Origin: VAZQ01 sp963721005
GTDB taxonomy: Bacteria; Pseudomonadota; Alphaproteobacteria; Rhizobiales; Xanthobacteraceae
DNA length: 64,000 nt
Direction: 5' to 3'
Assembly: GCA_963721005.1 (NCBI GenBank)
Contig: CAVRHR010000006.1
Location: 434,001 to 498,000 of the forward strand
Shown here: positions 42,945-51,898 of the stretch, piece after piece
Layout of the letters: the number at the start of each line of letters is the position of its first letter
How positions within the stretch are numbered: position 1 is the first letter of the stretch
Program-made: the position numbers and the translations under genes
The notes under the pieces: generated by a model
What the model was told of the DNA's origin: nothing
What the model saw: the letters and a program-made list of their open reading frames with translations, nothing else
Database searches by the model: none

Positions 42945-44120
42945 ATGAATGGTGTGGTCGCAGCCGTCGTGGTGGCCGCCGGGCGTGGGTTCCGCGCCGG
43001 CGGCGATGGGCCCAAGCAATATCGGCAGATCGGCGGCGAGCCCGTCATCCGGGCGAGCCTGAAGGGCTTGGTGGGCCACCCCGGCATCGCGATGGTGCAG
43101 CCGGTCATCCATCCCGACGATGTCGATCTGTTTCGCGCCGCAGCGGCCGGGCTCGATGTGCGCGAGCCGGTGTTCGGCGGCGCTACCCGGCAGGCCTCGG
43201 TGCGGGCCGGGCTCGAGGCCTTGCGCGCGGGACGCCCGGACCTGGTGCTGGTTCATGATGCGGCGCGGCCGTTCGCCTCCGCGGCCCTGATCGCCCGCGG
43301 CATCGCCGCCGCCCGCGCCAGCGGGGCCGCCATTCCGGCGCTCGCGGTCGCCGATACGGTCAAGACCGTCGATCCCTCCGGGGTGGTGACCGGGACCATC
43401 GAGCGCGCGCAACTGCGCCTGGTGCAGACCCCGCAGGCGTTCGCTTTCGCGCCCTTGCTCGACGCCCATCAGCGGGCGCGCGCCGCCGGTCGCGAGGATT
43501 TCACCGACGATGCGGCGCTGGCCGAATGGGCCGGCATCAAGGTCGCCACTTTCGCGGGCGAAGCCGCCAATGTGAAGCTGACCACGGCTGATGACTTCGC
43601 GCGCCTCGCGGCGGCCGAGCTTGCCGCCCTTACCGACGTGCGCACCGGCTTCGGATATGACGTGCACGCCTTCGGGCCCGGCGATCATGTCACGCTCGGC
43701 GGCGTGCGCATCGCGCACCCGCAGGGCCTGTCCGGGCATTCCGATGCCGATGTGGTGCTGCATGCCCTGGTCGACGCCATCCTGGGCGCGCTCGCGGACG
43801 GCGACATCGGGGTTCACTTTCCGCCCAGCGATCCGCAATGGCGCGGCGCCCCCTCCGAGCGCTTCCTCGCCTTTGCGATCGAGCGCCTGCGGGTACGCAA
43901 AGGCCGTATCGCCCATCTCGACGTCAACGTGGTGTGCGAAGCGCCCCGCGTCGGGCCCCATCGCGACGCCATGCGCATGCGCATCGCGCAGATCGCGGGC
44001 GTGGACGTCGGCCGCGTGGCCGTGAAGGCGACGACCAGCGAGAAGCTCGGATTCATCGGGCGCAGCGAAGGCATGGCGGCGTTCGCGACCGCGACCGTGC
44101 GGCTGCCGTGGAACGATTGA
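42945..44120 (+). CDS. ispDF: Bifunctional IspD/IspF of the MEP isoprenoid pathway
   Basis: This 391-residue fusion of two MEP-pathway enzymes is typical of alphaproteobacteria. Residues 1-225 are the IspD cytidylyltransferase (VVVAAGRGFRAGGDGPKQYRQIGG, LVHDAARPFASAALI, QTPQAFAF, EDFTDDAAL). Residues 230-391 are the IspF MECDP synthase (RTGFGYDVHAFGPGDHVTLGGV, GLSGHSDADVVLHALVDAILGALADGDIGVHFP, KATTSEKLGFIGRSEGMAA), with the zinc ligands DxH and His. The first converts MEP to CDP-ME; the second cyclises CDP-MEP. ATG 42945 starts next to the conserved first strand. A cinA-like gene follows 14 bp downstream. Confidence 0.96.
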   Translation: MNGVVAAVVVAAGRGFRAGGDGPKQYRQIGGEPVIRASLKGLVGHPGIAMVQPVIHPDDVDLFRAAAAGLDVREPVFGGATRQASVRAGLEALRAGRPDLVLVHDAARPFASAALIARGIAAARASGAAIPALAVADTVKTVDPSGVVTGTIERAQLRLVQTPQAFAFAPLLDAHQRARAAGREDFTDDAALAEWAGIKVATFAGEAANVKLTTADDFARLAAAELAALTDVRTGFGYDVHAFGPGDHVTLGGVRIAHPQGLSGHSDADVVLHALVDAILGALADGDIGVHFPPSDPQWRGAPSERFLAFAIERLRVRKGRIAHLDVNVVCEAPRVGPHRDAMRMRIAQIAGVDVGRVAVKATTSEKLGFIGRSEGMAAFATATVRLPWND

Positions 44121-44134
44121 CAGCGGAGGCAGGC

Positions 44135-44647
44135 ATGGCCGCGCCGGAGCTGATCGAGACGGCCCGCCAGTTGCTCGATCTGTGCCGCGCCCGCAAGCTC
44201 ACCATCGCGGCCGCGGAATCCTGCACCGGCGGCTTGCTGGCCGCGACCTTGACCGAAATCCCCGGCTCCTCGGACGTGTTCGATCGCGGCTTCGTCACCT
44301 ACAGCAATGTCGCCAAGACCGCCATGCTGGGGGTGCCCCCGGAGCTGATCGAGCGCTTCGGGGCGGTGAGCCGCGAGACCGCGCAGGCGATGGCGAGCGG
44401 TGCGCTCGCGCGTGCCGGCGTCGATCTCACGGTGGCGATCACCGGTATCGCCGGGCCTGGCGGCGCGCTGCCGGGCAAGCCGGTCGGGCTCGTGCATTTC
44501 GCCGCGGCCGCGCGCGACGGCCGGCGCAGCCACGAGACGCGGCAGCTCGGCGATATCGGGCGCGGGGCGGTGCGCCGTGAATCGGTGCACCAGGCGCTCG
44601 CCATGTTGCGCGAGCTCGCCGAAGCGGTGCCGCTGCCGCCGCGCTGA
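44135..44647 (+). CDS. pncC: CinA C-terminal domain protein (nicotinamide-nucleotide amidohydrolase-like)
   Basis: This 170-residue protein consists only of the CinA C-terminal domain, which in PncC deamidates NMN to nicotinate mononucleotide for NAD recycling. Key stretches are IAAAESCTGGLLAATLTEIPGSSDVFDRGFVTYSN, with the active Ser in AESCTGG, then VSRETAQAMASGALARAGVDLTVAITGIAGPGG and KPVGLVHFAAA. ATG 44135 has GGAGG seven bases upstream. It follows ispDF closely, as in many alphaproteobacteria. Its stop is 27 bp from the convergent stop of the spermidine-synthase-like gene. Confidence 0.92.
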   Translation: MAAPELIETARQLLDLCRARKLTIAAAESCTGGLLAATLTEIPGSSDVFDRGFVTYSNVAKTAMLGVPPELIERFGAVSRETAQAMASGALARAGVDLTVAITGIAGPGGALPGKPVGLVHFAAAARDGRRSHETRQLGDIGRGAVRRESVHQALAMLRELAEAVPLPPR

Positions 44648-44674
44648 GCGCTGGCCCTCGCCCGGCGCAATCGG

Positions 44675-46915
44675 TCAGCGCTCGGACCGTTTGCGCAGGA
44701 TCGCCCCAAGCACATTCGAATAATCGTCGGTCCAGATCCTGATATCCGGGTCCGCCTTGCGCTCGCGCCATTCCGGCCGGCTCGGCAACTCGCCCAGATC
44801 GGCGCGCCGGCGGGCCAGCACCGCGACCGAGGCGTTCGCCTTGTAGTCCAGCGGCACCATCAGGGGGCGATCGTCGTCCTTGAAGATGGCGACCAGGCCC
44901 TGCGCGCCGGCGACCGCTGCGATGACGCCGCCGAGCTCCATGTATCGGTTGGACAGGTGCAGCACGAGCGCGCCGCCCTCATCGAGGCGTGCCAGATAGC
45001 CGTCGATGGCCTCCCGCGTCAGCAGATGCACCGGCACCACATCGGACGAGAAGGCATCGAGAATGATGAGGTCAAAGCGCTGCCGGGAGGCTGCGAGCGT
45101 AAGGCGCGCGTCGCCGAGCACCATCGGAAGATCGGGAGCGCAGGCCGATATATAAGTGAAAAGACGCGGATCGCGCGCGATCTGCTCGATCGCCGGATCT
45201 ATCTCGAAGAAAGTCCATTGCTCGTCGACTTTCCGGTAGCAGCTGAGCGTGCCGCTCCCGAGCCCCACGACGGCCACCCGCGGCAAGGTTCCGCGCGCTG
45301 CCCGCAGCGCTTCGATGCTCTCCGAGATCGGACCGCCCCGATAGTAGTAGGTGAGCGGCTCCGGCACGGCGCCGGCGGCGGTATCGGCGATGCGCTCCGC
45401 GCCATGCACGGTGGTCCCATGATAGAGCAGCCGGAATTGGTTGTCGGCGGTCTCGATGATCTGGTGCACGCCGAAGAAGCTGCGAACCGCTGCGACGCGA
45501 TTGAAGCCGGGCTGCCAGAGCCCGGTCAGCACGAAGCCCAGCACTACCAGGGCCAGGAACCGCTGTGGCCGTCGGCGCTGCAGCAACATGACGGCGGTAA
45601 GTCCCACGAGCATGATCTGGAAGCCGTATACGGCTCCGCCCGGCAGGTGAATGTCGAGCACTGATCGCGCCAAGACGGCCAGCACGGCGAGCCCCAATAC
45701 GGGACCGGCTTCGGTCAGGATGCGTTTGCCATCCCTTGCGAACATCCCGGGCAGAGCCAGGAGCGCGGCCACGATGAGGATCGGGTATTCGTAAATCAGC
45801 GTGAATATCACTGGGGCGCCCAGGGCGGCGAACACGCCGCCAATGACGCCGCCGAGCGACATCCACAGATAGAACTCGGTGAGCAAGGCCGGCGCCGGCC
45901 GGCGGCGATAGAGCTCGCCGTGGCAAAGCAGAGCAAGCAGCACGAAGCCGACCAGATTGACCGCGACGGCGACCAGCCAGAACTGCCGCTCGCCGTTGAG
46001 CAGGCTGACCGCCAAGATGGCGATCGGGAACGGCACCAGGCCGGCGACCGTTTCCTGGCGCAGCCATGGTGGATCGCGGAACACGGCCACGAACGTGAGG
46101 AGATAGAGCGCGAGCGGCAACACCCATAGGAACGGTGCCGAAGCGATGTCGGTGGTGATGTATGAGGTCACCGCAATGACGAGGCCGACCGGAATCGCGG
46201 CGAGCGCCGCCCAGAAAAATCGAGAGGCCGCCGGCGCCGCCACCGCGCTCGCGTTCCGGGCTTCGAAGCTCGGCCGGCGCGCCACCGGCAGGATGGCGAC
46301 GGCGACCAGGAGCGCCAGCATGGCAAAGCCCGCCGCCCAAAGCTGGGCCTGCTCCCGCAGGGTCAGGAACGGCTCGATGACGAACGGATAGGCGATCAAG
46401 GCCGCGAACGAGCCGAGATTGGAGGCCGCATAGAGGACGTAAGGGTTGCGCGCCTGTACGTGTCCGCTGGCGGCGAACCAACCCTGAAGCAGCGGCGCGC
46501 TCGCCGCCAGCGCGAAGAACGGCAGCCCGATCGAGGCGGCGAACAGGGCGATGAGCCAGGGTGCGATGGCGGTGGTCGGCGGCGTGCCGAAACCTTGCGC
46601 GATGGCGATCGGCAGCGTCGCGGCGGCGGCCGCCAGCACCCCGAGATGGACGAACGCGCCCAGCCAGAGGGGCAGCCGGCGAATCAGCAGATGGGCATAG
46701 GCGTAGCCGCCGAGCAGCGCTCCCTGAAAGAACACCATGGCCACCGACCACACCGTCGGGGCGCCGCCCAGCCGCGGCAACACCATCTTGGTGAACATCG
46801 GCTGCATGGCGAACAGCAGAAGCGCGGACAGGAAGAGCGTGGTCCCATAGAGCGCCGGCGCCAGCCGCAGACTATTGGGCACCGCCGGCGCGTGGATCGG
46901 ATGGAGCGCTGTCAT
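44675..46915 (-). CDS. Fused membrane/spermidine synthase-like protein
   Basis: This 746-residue protein joins about 12 membrane helices (residues 25 to about 455) to a cytoplasmic spermidine-synthase/methyltransferase-like domain (residues about 480-746). The latter shows VAVVGLGSGTLSCYRKVDEQWTFFEIDP, VLGDARLTLAASRQRFDLIILDAFSSDVVPVHLLT and a C-terminal WTDDYSNVLG. In true spermidine synthases acidic residues bind putrescine; here the SAM-binding signs are clear, but the polyamine site cannot be confirmed. Such fusions are common in proteobacteria and of unproven function. The gene is single and convergent with the cinA-like gene. Confidence 0.85.
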   Translation of the reverse strand: MTALHPIHAPAVPNSLRLAPALYGTTLFLSALLLFAMQPMFTKMVLPRLGGAPTVWSVAMVFFQGALLGGYAYAHLLIRRLPLWLGAFVHLGVLAAAAATLPIAIAQGFGTPPTTAIAPWLIALFAASIGLPFFALAASAPLLQGWFAASGHVQARNPYVLYAASNLGSFAALIAYPFVIEPFLTLREQAQLWAAGFAMLALLVAVAILPVARRPSFEARNASAVAAPAASRFFWAALAAIPVGLVIAVTSYITTDIASAPFLWVLPLALYLLTFVAVFRDPPWLRQETVAGLVPFPIAILAVSLLNGERQFWLVAVAVNLVGFVLLALLCHGELYRRRPAPALLTEFYLWMSLGGVIGGVFAALGAPVIFTLIYEYPILIVAALLALPGMFARDGKRILTEAGPVLGLAVLAVLARSVLDIHLPGGAVYGFQIMLVGLTAVMLLQRRRPQRFLALVVLGFVLTGLWQPGFNRVAAVRSFFGVHQIIETADNQFRLLYHGTTVHGAERIADTAAGAVPEPLTYYYRGGPISESIEALRAARGTLPRVAVVGLGSGTLSCYRKVDEQWTFFEIDPAIEQIARDPRLFTYISACAPDLPMVLGDARLTLAASRQRFDLIILDAFSSDVVPVHLLTREAIDGYLARLDEGGALVLHLSNRYMELGGVIAAVAGAQGLVAIFKDDDRPLMVPLDYKANASVAVLARRRADLGELPSRPEWRERKADPDIRIWTDDYSNVLGAILRKRSER

Positions 46916-46997
46916 CGTGGGACCGCCATGGGTCGGGACCGGACCCTGAGCGATACCGGTCGAGGCCCGATCCTAGGGGACCGGCGTTAAGCACTGC

Positions 46998-47450
46998 TTA
47001 CTCGGCGTAAACCAGGTCGGCGCGCGCCTCGAAGGCGGCCGCAAAACGGCGGAAGGCGAGGTCGAACATGGAGCCCATCAGCACCGCCAGCATGCGGCTC
47101 TTGAATTCGTAGGAGATGAAGAACTCAACGTCGCAGCTGCCCTCCCCGGCCGGCCGAAAGCTCCAGCGATTCTCCAGGCGGCTGAACGGGCCGTCGAGGT
47201 ATTCGACCAGGATCTGCAGATTGGGCCGGTCGAGGGTGACGCGGCTGGTGAATTTCTCGCTGATCAGCTTGTAGGCGGCCGTCATGTCGGCCACCAGCAC
47301 CTCGACGCCGTCGGCCGCGGGCTTGCGCTGACGCACCTTGAGGGAGCGGCAGAGCGGCACGAATTCCGGATAGCGCTCGACGTCGGCGACCAGGTCGAAC
47401 ATCTCGCCGGCGGCATGCCGCACGCGGCGCTTGCTGGAATGTTGCGGCAT
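46998..47450 (-). CDS. COQ10/RatA-type START-domain protein
   Basis: This 150-residue protein belongs to the polyketide cyclase/START family with COQ10 and RatA. It shows HAAGEMFDLVADVERYPEFVPLCRSLKV at the start, FTSRVTLDRPNLQILVEYLDGPFSRLENRWSF in the middle and FFISYEFKSRMLAVLMGSMFDLAFRRFAAAFEARA at the end. COQ10 members bind ubiquinone and help its delivery to respiration. RatA is described in Escherichia coli as a ribosome anti-association toxin, but no antitoxin partner is seen here. It lies 27 bp after lipA on the same strand, a frequent pairing in alphaproteobacteria, which favours the quinone-binding role. Confidence 0.88.
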   Translation of the reverse strand: MPQHSSKRRVRHAAGEMFDLVADVERYPEFVPLCRSLKVRQRKPAADGVEVLVADMTAAYKLISEKFTSRVTLDRPNLQILVEYLDGPFSRLENRWSFRPAGEGSCDVEFFISYEFKSRMLAVLMGSMFDLAFRRFAAAFEARADLVYAE

Positions 47451-47477
47451 GTTGCAGGCGGGTGCTGGTCGTGGGTC

Positions 47478-48443
47478 TCAAGGCGGCGCTGAGCGAGCGG
47501 CTTTGAGCCGCGCGAAATCCTCGCCGGCATGGTGCGAGGAGCGCGTGAGGGGGCTCGCCGCCACTATGAGAAACCCCTTCGCCAGCGCGATGGTCTCATA
47601 GGCCTTGAACTCCTCGGGCGGCACGAAGCGCACGACCTCATGGTGCTTGCGGGAGGGCTGCAGATATTGGCCGATGGTGAGAAAGTCGACATCGGCTGAG
47701 CGCAGGTCGTCCATGATCTGCAACACCTCGTTGCGCTCCTCGCCCAGTCCCAGCATGATCCCGGATTTGGTGAATGCCGAAGGCCAAAGCTCCTTCACCT
47801 GCTGCAGCAGACGGATCGAGGCGAAGTAGCGGGCGCCCGGCCGCACGCTCAGATATTTCGACGGCACGGTCTCCAGATTGTGGTTGAACACATCGGGCCG
47901 GGCCGCGACCACGGTCTCGACCGCGCCGTCTTTGCGCAGGAAATCCGGGGTCAGCACCTCGATGGTGGTCGCCGGGCAGGCCGCCCGGATGGCGCCGATC
48001 ACGGCGGCGAAATGCGCCGCCCCGCCGTCTTCGAGATCGTCGCGATCGACCGAAGTGACGACCACATGGGCGAGGCCGAGCTTGTCGACCGCGGCCGCCA
48101 CCCGGGCGGGCTCATGCGCATCGAGCGGTCCCGGCAGGCCGGTCCTGACGTTGCAGAACGCGCAGGCGCGCGTGCAGGTGTCGCCCATGATCATGAAGGT
48201 GGCGTGCTTCTTCTCCCAGCACTCGCCGATATTGGGGCAGCCCGCCTCCTCGCAGACCGTGTGCAGGCCATGCGCGTGCACGATCGCCCGGGTCTCGAGA
48301 TAGCCCCGCGAAACCGGCGCCTTGACGCGGATCCAGTCGGGCTTTCGTCCGATCGGCGAATCCGGGCGGTGCGCCTTCTCGGGGTGCCGCGGCAACCCTT
48401 TCCCGGCGCCCGCGAGCTTGGTGGTATCGAGCACGACGGCCAT
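47478..48443 (-). CDS. lipA: Lipoyl synthase LipA
   Basis: This 321-residue radical-SAM enzyme inserts two sulfur atoms into protein-bound octanoyl groups. The auxiliary cluster has EEAGCPNIGECWEKKHATFM, and the radical-SAM cluster has CTRACAFCNV (CxxxCxxC). Further landmarks are VVTSVDRDDLEDGGAAHFAAVI, KSGIMLGLGE and LTIGQYLQPSRKHHEV. ATG 48443 has GGAG five bases upstream. It supplies lipoyl groups for the PDH complex encoded just upstream on the same strand, from which it is separated by one large membrane-protein gene. Confidence 0.97.
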   Translation of the reverse strand: MAVVLDTTKLAGAGKGLPRHPEKAHRPDSPIGRKPDWIRVKAPVSRGYLETRAIVHAHGLHTVCEEAGCPNIGECWEKKHATFMIMGDTCTRACAFCNVRTGLPGPLDAHEPARVAAAVDKLGLAHVVVTSVDRDDLEDGGAAHFAAVIGAIRAACPATTIEVLTPDFLRKDGAVETVVAARPDVFNHNLETVPSKYLSVRPGARYFASIRLLQQVKELWPSAFTKSGIMLGLGEERNEVLQIMDDLRSADVDFLTIGQYLQPSRKHHEVVRFVPPEEFKAYETIALAKGFLIVAASPLTRSSHHAGEDFARLKAARSAPP

Positions 48444-48527
48444 GAAATCTCCGAAACCGCCCTTTAAAGCCTTCGCACCCTACTTACGAAGTCGGGAGCG
48501 GTGCGACAAGGGGCGCCGGATTCGTCG

Positions 48528-50231
48528 CTATTTCACCGTCTTTCCGACATCGGCGATCTGGGACTGGTCGATGCGATAGAGCACGAACCGGTCGCCGGTA
48601 AACAGCGTGGTCAGGTGCTCGGGGTCCGGGTTCTCGTGGCTGGCTTCGGCGAACAGCACGTAGAGATAGTCGTAGTCGGTGGTCCAGCGCCGCCAATAAT
48701 TTTTGCTTTGGGCCCCCTCGCTGTGCGCCAGGTGCACCAGCTCGTTGATCATCGGCGGAGTACCGTCGACGGTATCGACGCGGGCGCGATACTCCGGACG
48801 CGCGTGCATGATCTGCTTGCCCACGACGGTGAACGCGGTCGTCACCAGGGCGGAGCGCTCGATGATGGCAAAGCAGGCGGCGTGGACGAGGCCGAGATCG
48901 TGCAAATCGTCGCCGCCGTCCGGATCCGCGTAGGCGACCAGGACCTTGGAGCCGCGGTCGATCAGCTGGATGGATTGGCGAAACGAATTGGTGCCCACCG
49001 ACAGCGAGCTCCACATGGTCTCCACTTCCGCCACCCGGATGCCCAGCATTACCACCAACACTGTGGCGAAGCCCCGCCGCACCGTGCGGTGGCGCAGATC
49101 GAGATCGATGCAGGCGATCAGCATGAAGGCGAGCGAGATCGGCAGCCGCTGGTCCGCCATATAGGTCTCGAACACGACCCGCGGCAGCGCCATGTAGACC
49201 ACGATGCCGATTACGATCAGCCCTGCCCCGATCGCATGGAAGCGAACCGCACGATCGCGCGTGGCCCAGCCGATCGCGAACGCGATGGCGGCGGTGAAGA
49301 AGAAGGCCGCACCGTGGGAATAGACCTCGATGATGTAGACGAGCCCGTCGAGCTTGCCGGGAAGCTCCCAGCTGAAGGTCCGGCGCAACCCCCAGGTGGG
49401 ACTCATCATCAGCAACGGCAGAATGGGCAGGAACGGCAGCCCGGCGATGGCGAAATCGAGGATCAGCCCTCCCGCCGCGGCGCCGCGCGAGCCGGCGGAC
49501 GGCGCGTCGCGCAGGCGATCCATTGCGCTCCACAGCCGGTGGGACTCGAAGGCCAGGAGGCCGACGCCGTAGATCCCGACCGAGAACAGGTGGCAGAAGA
49601 ACAAGCCGACGATGAACAGGCCCGACACCAGAAGCCGCAGCGCGAGGTTGCGCTCGCGCAGCCAGACCCAGCTCGCCAGCGCCCACAGCGCCAGCCCGAT
49701 GCCGAACACGTAGTTCATGGTGCCGACCAGGAACACGTTGTTGTAGAGCAGCGGAAAGGCGATCAACGGCAGTACCGACCAGCGGCTGAACAGCGCCCGG
49801 TGCAGCGCCACCGTGCCCGACAAGATCAGCACGAAGCTCAAGATGGTGTAGATCTGCCCCGCCAGATAGACGTTCATCAGGCGCGCCAACGGCGGCACGA
49901 CCAGATCCATCATCAGGTTGGGAATGACCTGCCAGTCGATCTCATAGAAGCGGGCGAGATCGGGATCGGATTTGATGGTCGCGATCACCTGCATGCGCGC
50001 CAGGTGATTGACGTAATCCGACATCGGCGGCCACGGATGCAGCACGACCGGTATCGAGGTGATGGCGAGCAGCAGGACGAAGAGCGCGGCCACCTTGCCG
50101 AAGCTGAAATCGCCGGACCGCCGATTTTGACTCGCGGCGGAACGCTCGACCGCATGTAAATCGGCGTCGCCGTCGCTCAAATCTGGCGCGGCGACGCTGG
50201 CGCAACTATCGAAGGCCGGAATATTGGTCAT
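48528..50231 (-). CDS. Large integral membrane protein of unknown function
   Basis: This 567-residue protein has a hydrophilic start of about 45 residues, then about 11 membrane helices (for example AALFVLLLAITSIPVVL, VYLAGQIYTILSFVLILSGTV, LALRLLVSGLFIVGLFFCHLF). It ends with a C-terminal extracytoplasmic domain of about 170 residues (KNYWRRWTTDYDYLYVLFAEASHENPDPEHL). Topology and an HPWPPMSDYVNHLARM loop after helix 1 recall GT-C type glycosyltransferases or PMT-like proteins, but no catalytic motif could be confirmed. It sits between lpdA and lipA, normally neighbours in relatives, so it may be an insertion. Confidence 0.7.
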   Translation of the reverse strand: MTNIPAFDSCASVAAPDLSDGDADLHAVERSAASQNRRSGDFSFGKVAALFVLLLAITSIPVVLHPWPPMSDYVNHLARMQVIATIKSDPDLARFYEIDWQVIPNLMMDLVVPPLARLMNVYLAGQIYTILSFVLILSGTVALHRALFSRWSVLPLIAFPLLYNNVFLVGTMNYVFGIGLALWALASWVWLRERNLALRLLVSGLFIVGLFFCHLFSVGIYGVGLLAFESHRLWSAMDRLRDAPSAGSRGAAAGGLILDFAIAGLPFLPILPLLMMSPTWGLRRTFSWELPGKLDGLVYIIEVYSHGAAFFFTAAIAFAIGWATRDRAVRFHAIGAGLIVIGIVVYMALPRVVFETYMADQRLPISLAFMLIACIDLDLRHRTVRRGFATVLVVMLGIRVAEVETMWSSLSVGTNSFRQSIQLIDRGSKVLVAYADPDGGDDLHDLGLVHAACFAIIERSALVTTAFTVVGKQIMHARPEYRARVDTVDGTPPMINELVHLAHSEGAQSKNYWRRWTTDYDYLYVLFAEASHENPDPEHLTTLFTGDRFVLYRIDQSQIADVGKTVK

Positions 50232-50471
50232 GGCTGCTCATTTGGAAGGCGAGTGGATGGTCCCCTTGGAAGGGGTGGGGAAAGAGAGCGGCCCGGACTT
50301 GATGAACGATTCCCCGCGCGGAAACTGCCCGATATAAGGTGAACGCAAGATGAATGTGAGCCTGTGCCGACCGGCAGCGCCGGCCGGCCCATGCCCTCGC
50401 GAGCAGCACGAGCAATCAAAGCCCGCGATCACCTCAAATAGAGGCGATCGCGCGTGTTGGCGGCAGCAGCT

Positions 50472-51893
50472 TCAAATGTTGAGTACCCGGCCATAGGCGT
50501 CGAGCACCGCTTCCTTCATCATCTCGGACAGGGTCGGATGCGGGAACACCGTGTGCATGAGCTCCGCCTCGGTGGTTTCCAGGTTCATCGCCACCACGTA
50601 ACCCTGGATCAGCTCGGTGACCTCGGCCCCGATCATGTGGGCGCCGAGCAGCTGGCCGCTGGTCTTGTCGAAGATCACCTTGACCAGCCCCTGGTCCTCG
50701 CCGAGCGCGATCGCCTTGCCGTTGCCCACGAACGGAAAGCGGCCGACCCGGACCTCGAGCTTCTTCTCCTTGGCAACCTGCTCGGTCAAGCCGACCGAGG
50801 CGATCTGCGGCGAGCAATAGGTGCAGCCCGGGATCAGCCGCTTGTCCATGGGATGCGGCTTGAGGCCCTTGATCGCTTCCACGCAGATGACGCCTTCGTG
50901 CTCGGCCTTGTGCGCCAGCATGGGCGGGCCGGAAACGTCGCCGATCGCGTAGATGCCGGGCACGTTGGTGCGGTTGAATTGATCGACCGAAATGGTGCCG
51001 CGCTCAGTCTTCACGCCGAGCTTCTCCAGCCCGAGATTCTCGATATTGCCGGTGACCCCGACCGCCGAGATGACACGCTCGACCGTGAGCGATTGAGTAC
51101 CGCCCTTGCCGTCGTCGATGGTGGCGGTCACGCTGTCGGGCTGCTTCTCCAGCTTCACTACCTTGGCGCCGGTTAGGATCTTGATGCCCTGCTTCTCGAA
51201 GGCCTTGCGGGCGAAGGCGGCGATCTCGGCGTCCTCGACCGGGAGAATTTGCGCCAGCACCTCGACCACCGTCACCTCGGCGCCGAACGAGCGGTAGAAG
51301 CTCGCGAACTCGACCCCGATCGCGCCCGAGCCGATGACCATGAGCGATTTCGGCATGCGCTCGGGCGCCATGGCCTCGAAATAGGTCCAGATCAGCTTCT
51401 TGTCGGGCTCGAGCCCGGGCAATACGCGCGGGCGCGCCCCGGTCGCGATGATCACGTGCTTGGCCTGATAGATGCCGGGCCCGAGCGCGCCCTTGGGCGC
51501 GGCGCTCTTGGAGGCCTCGACCTCGATCTTGCCGGCGCTCGAGATATTCGCTTCGCCCCAGATGACGGTGATCTTGTTTTTCTTCATCAGGAAACCGACG
51601 CCGTCATTGAGGCGCTTGGAGACGTTGCGCGAGCGCTGCACCACCGCGGCAGCGTCGTAGCCGACATTGCCGGCCGACAAGCCGTAGTCCTTGGCGTGCT
51701 GCATATAGTGATAAATCTCCGCCGAGCGCAGCAGCGCCTTGGTCGGAATGCAGCCCCAATTGAGGCAGATGCCGCCGAGATAGTCGCGTTCCACGATCGC
51801 GGTCTTGAAGCCGAGCTGGGCGGCGCGGATCGCGGTGACGTAACCGCCCGGGCCGGAGCCGATGATGAGGATGTCGAATTCGGTGTCAGCCAT
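50472..51893 (-). CDS. lpdA: Dihydrolipoyl dehydrogenase (E3 of pyruvate dehydrogenase)
   Basis: This 473-residue flavoprotein reoxidises dihydrolipoyl groups of E2 using NAD+. The FAD loop is DILIIGSGPGGYVTAIRAAQLG, the redox-active disulfide is GGICLNWGCIPTKALL, and the NAD loop is LMVIGSGAIGVEFASFYRSFG. The second FAD contact is GIYAIGDVSGPPMLAHKAEHEG, and the catalytic His-Glu is in HTVFPHPTLSEMMKEA. ATG 51893 (MADTEFD) is five bases after the E2 stop. It is the last structural gene of the pdhABC-lpd unit. Confidence 0.96.
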   Translation of the reverse strand: MADTEFDILIIGSGPGGYVTAIRAAQLGFKTAIVERDYLGGICLNWGCIPTKALLRSAEIYHYMQHAKDYGLSAGNVGYDAAAVVQRSRNVSKRLNDGVGFLMKKNKITVIWGEANISSAGKIEVEASKSAAPKGALGPGIYQAKHVIIATGARPRVLPGLEPDKKLIWTYFEAMAPERMPKSLMVIGSGAIGVEFASFYRSFGAEVTVVEVLAQILPVEDAEIAAFARKAFEKQGIKILTGAKVVKLEKQPDSVTATIDDGKGGTQSLTVERVISAVGVTGNIENLGLEKLGVKTERGTISVDQFNRTNVPGIYAIGDVSGPPMLAHKAEHEGVICVEAIKGLKPHPMDKRLIPGCTYCSPQIASVGLTEQVAKEKKLEVRVGRFPFVGNGKAIALGEDQGLVKVIFDKTSGQLLGAHMIGAEVTELIQGYVVAMNLETTEAELMHTVFPHPTLSEMMKEAVLDAYGRVLNI

Positions 51894-51898
51894 TCGCC

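Noticed and set aside
46998..47450. RatA toxin of a toxin-antitoxin pair
   Set aside because: No antitoxin gene is adjacent, and the lipA neighbourhood fits the COQ10-like quinone-binding relatives better.
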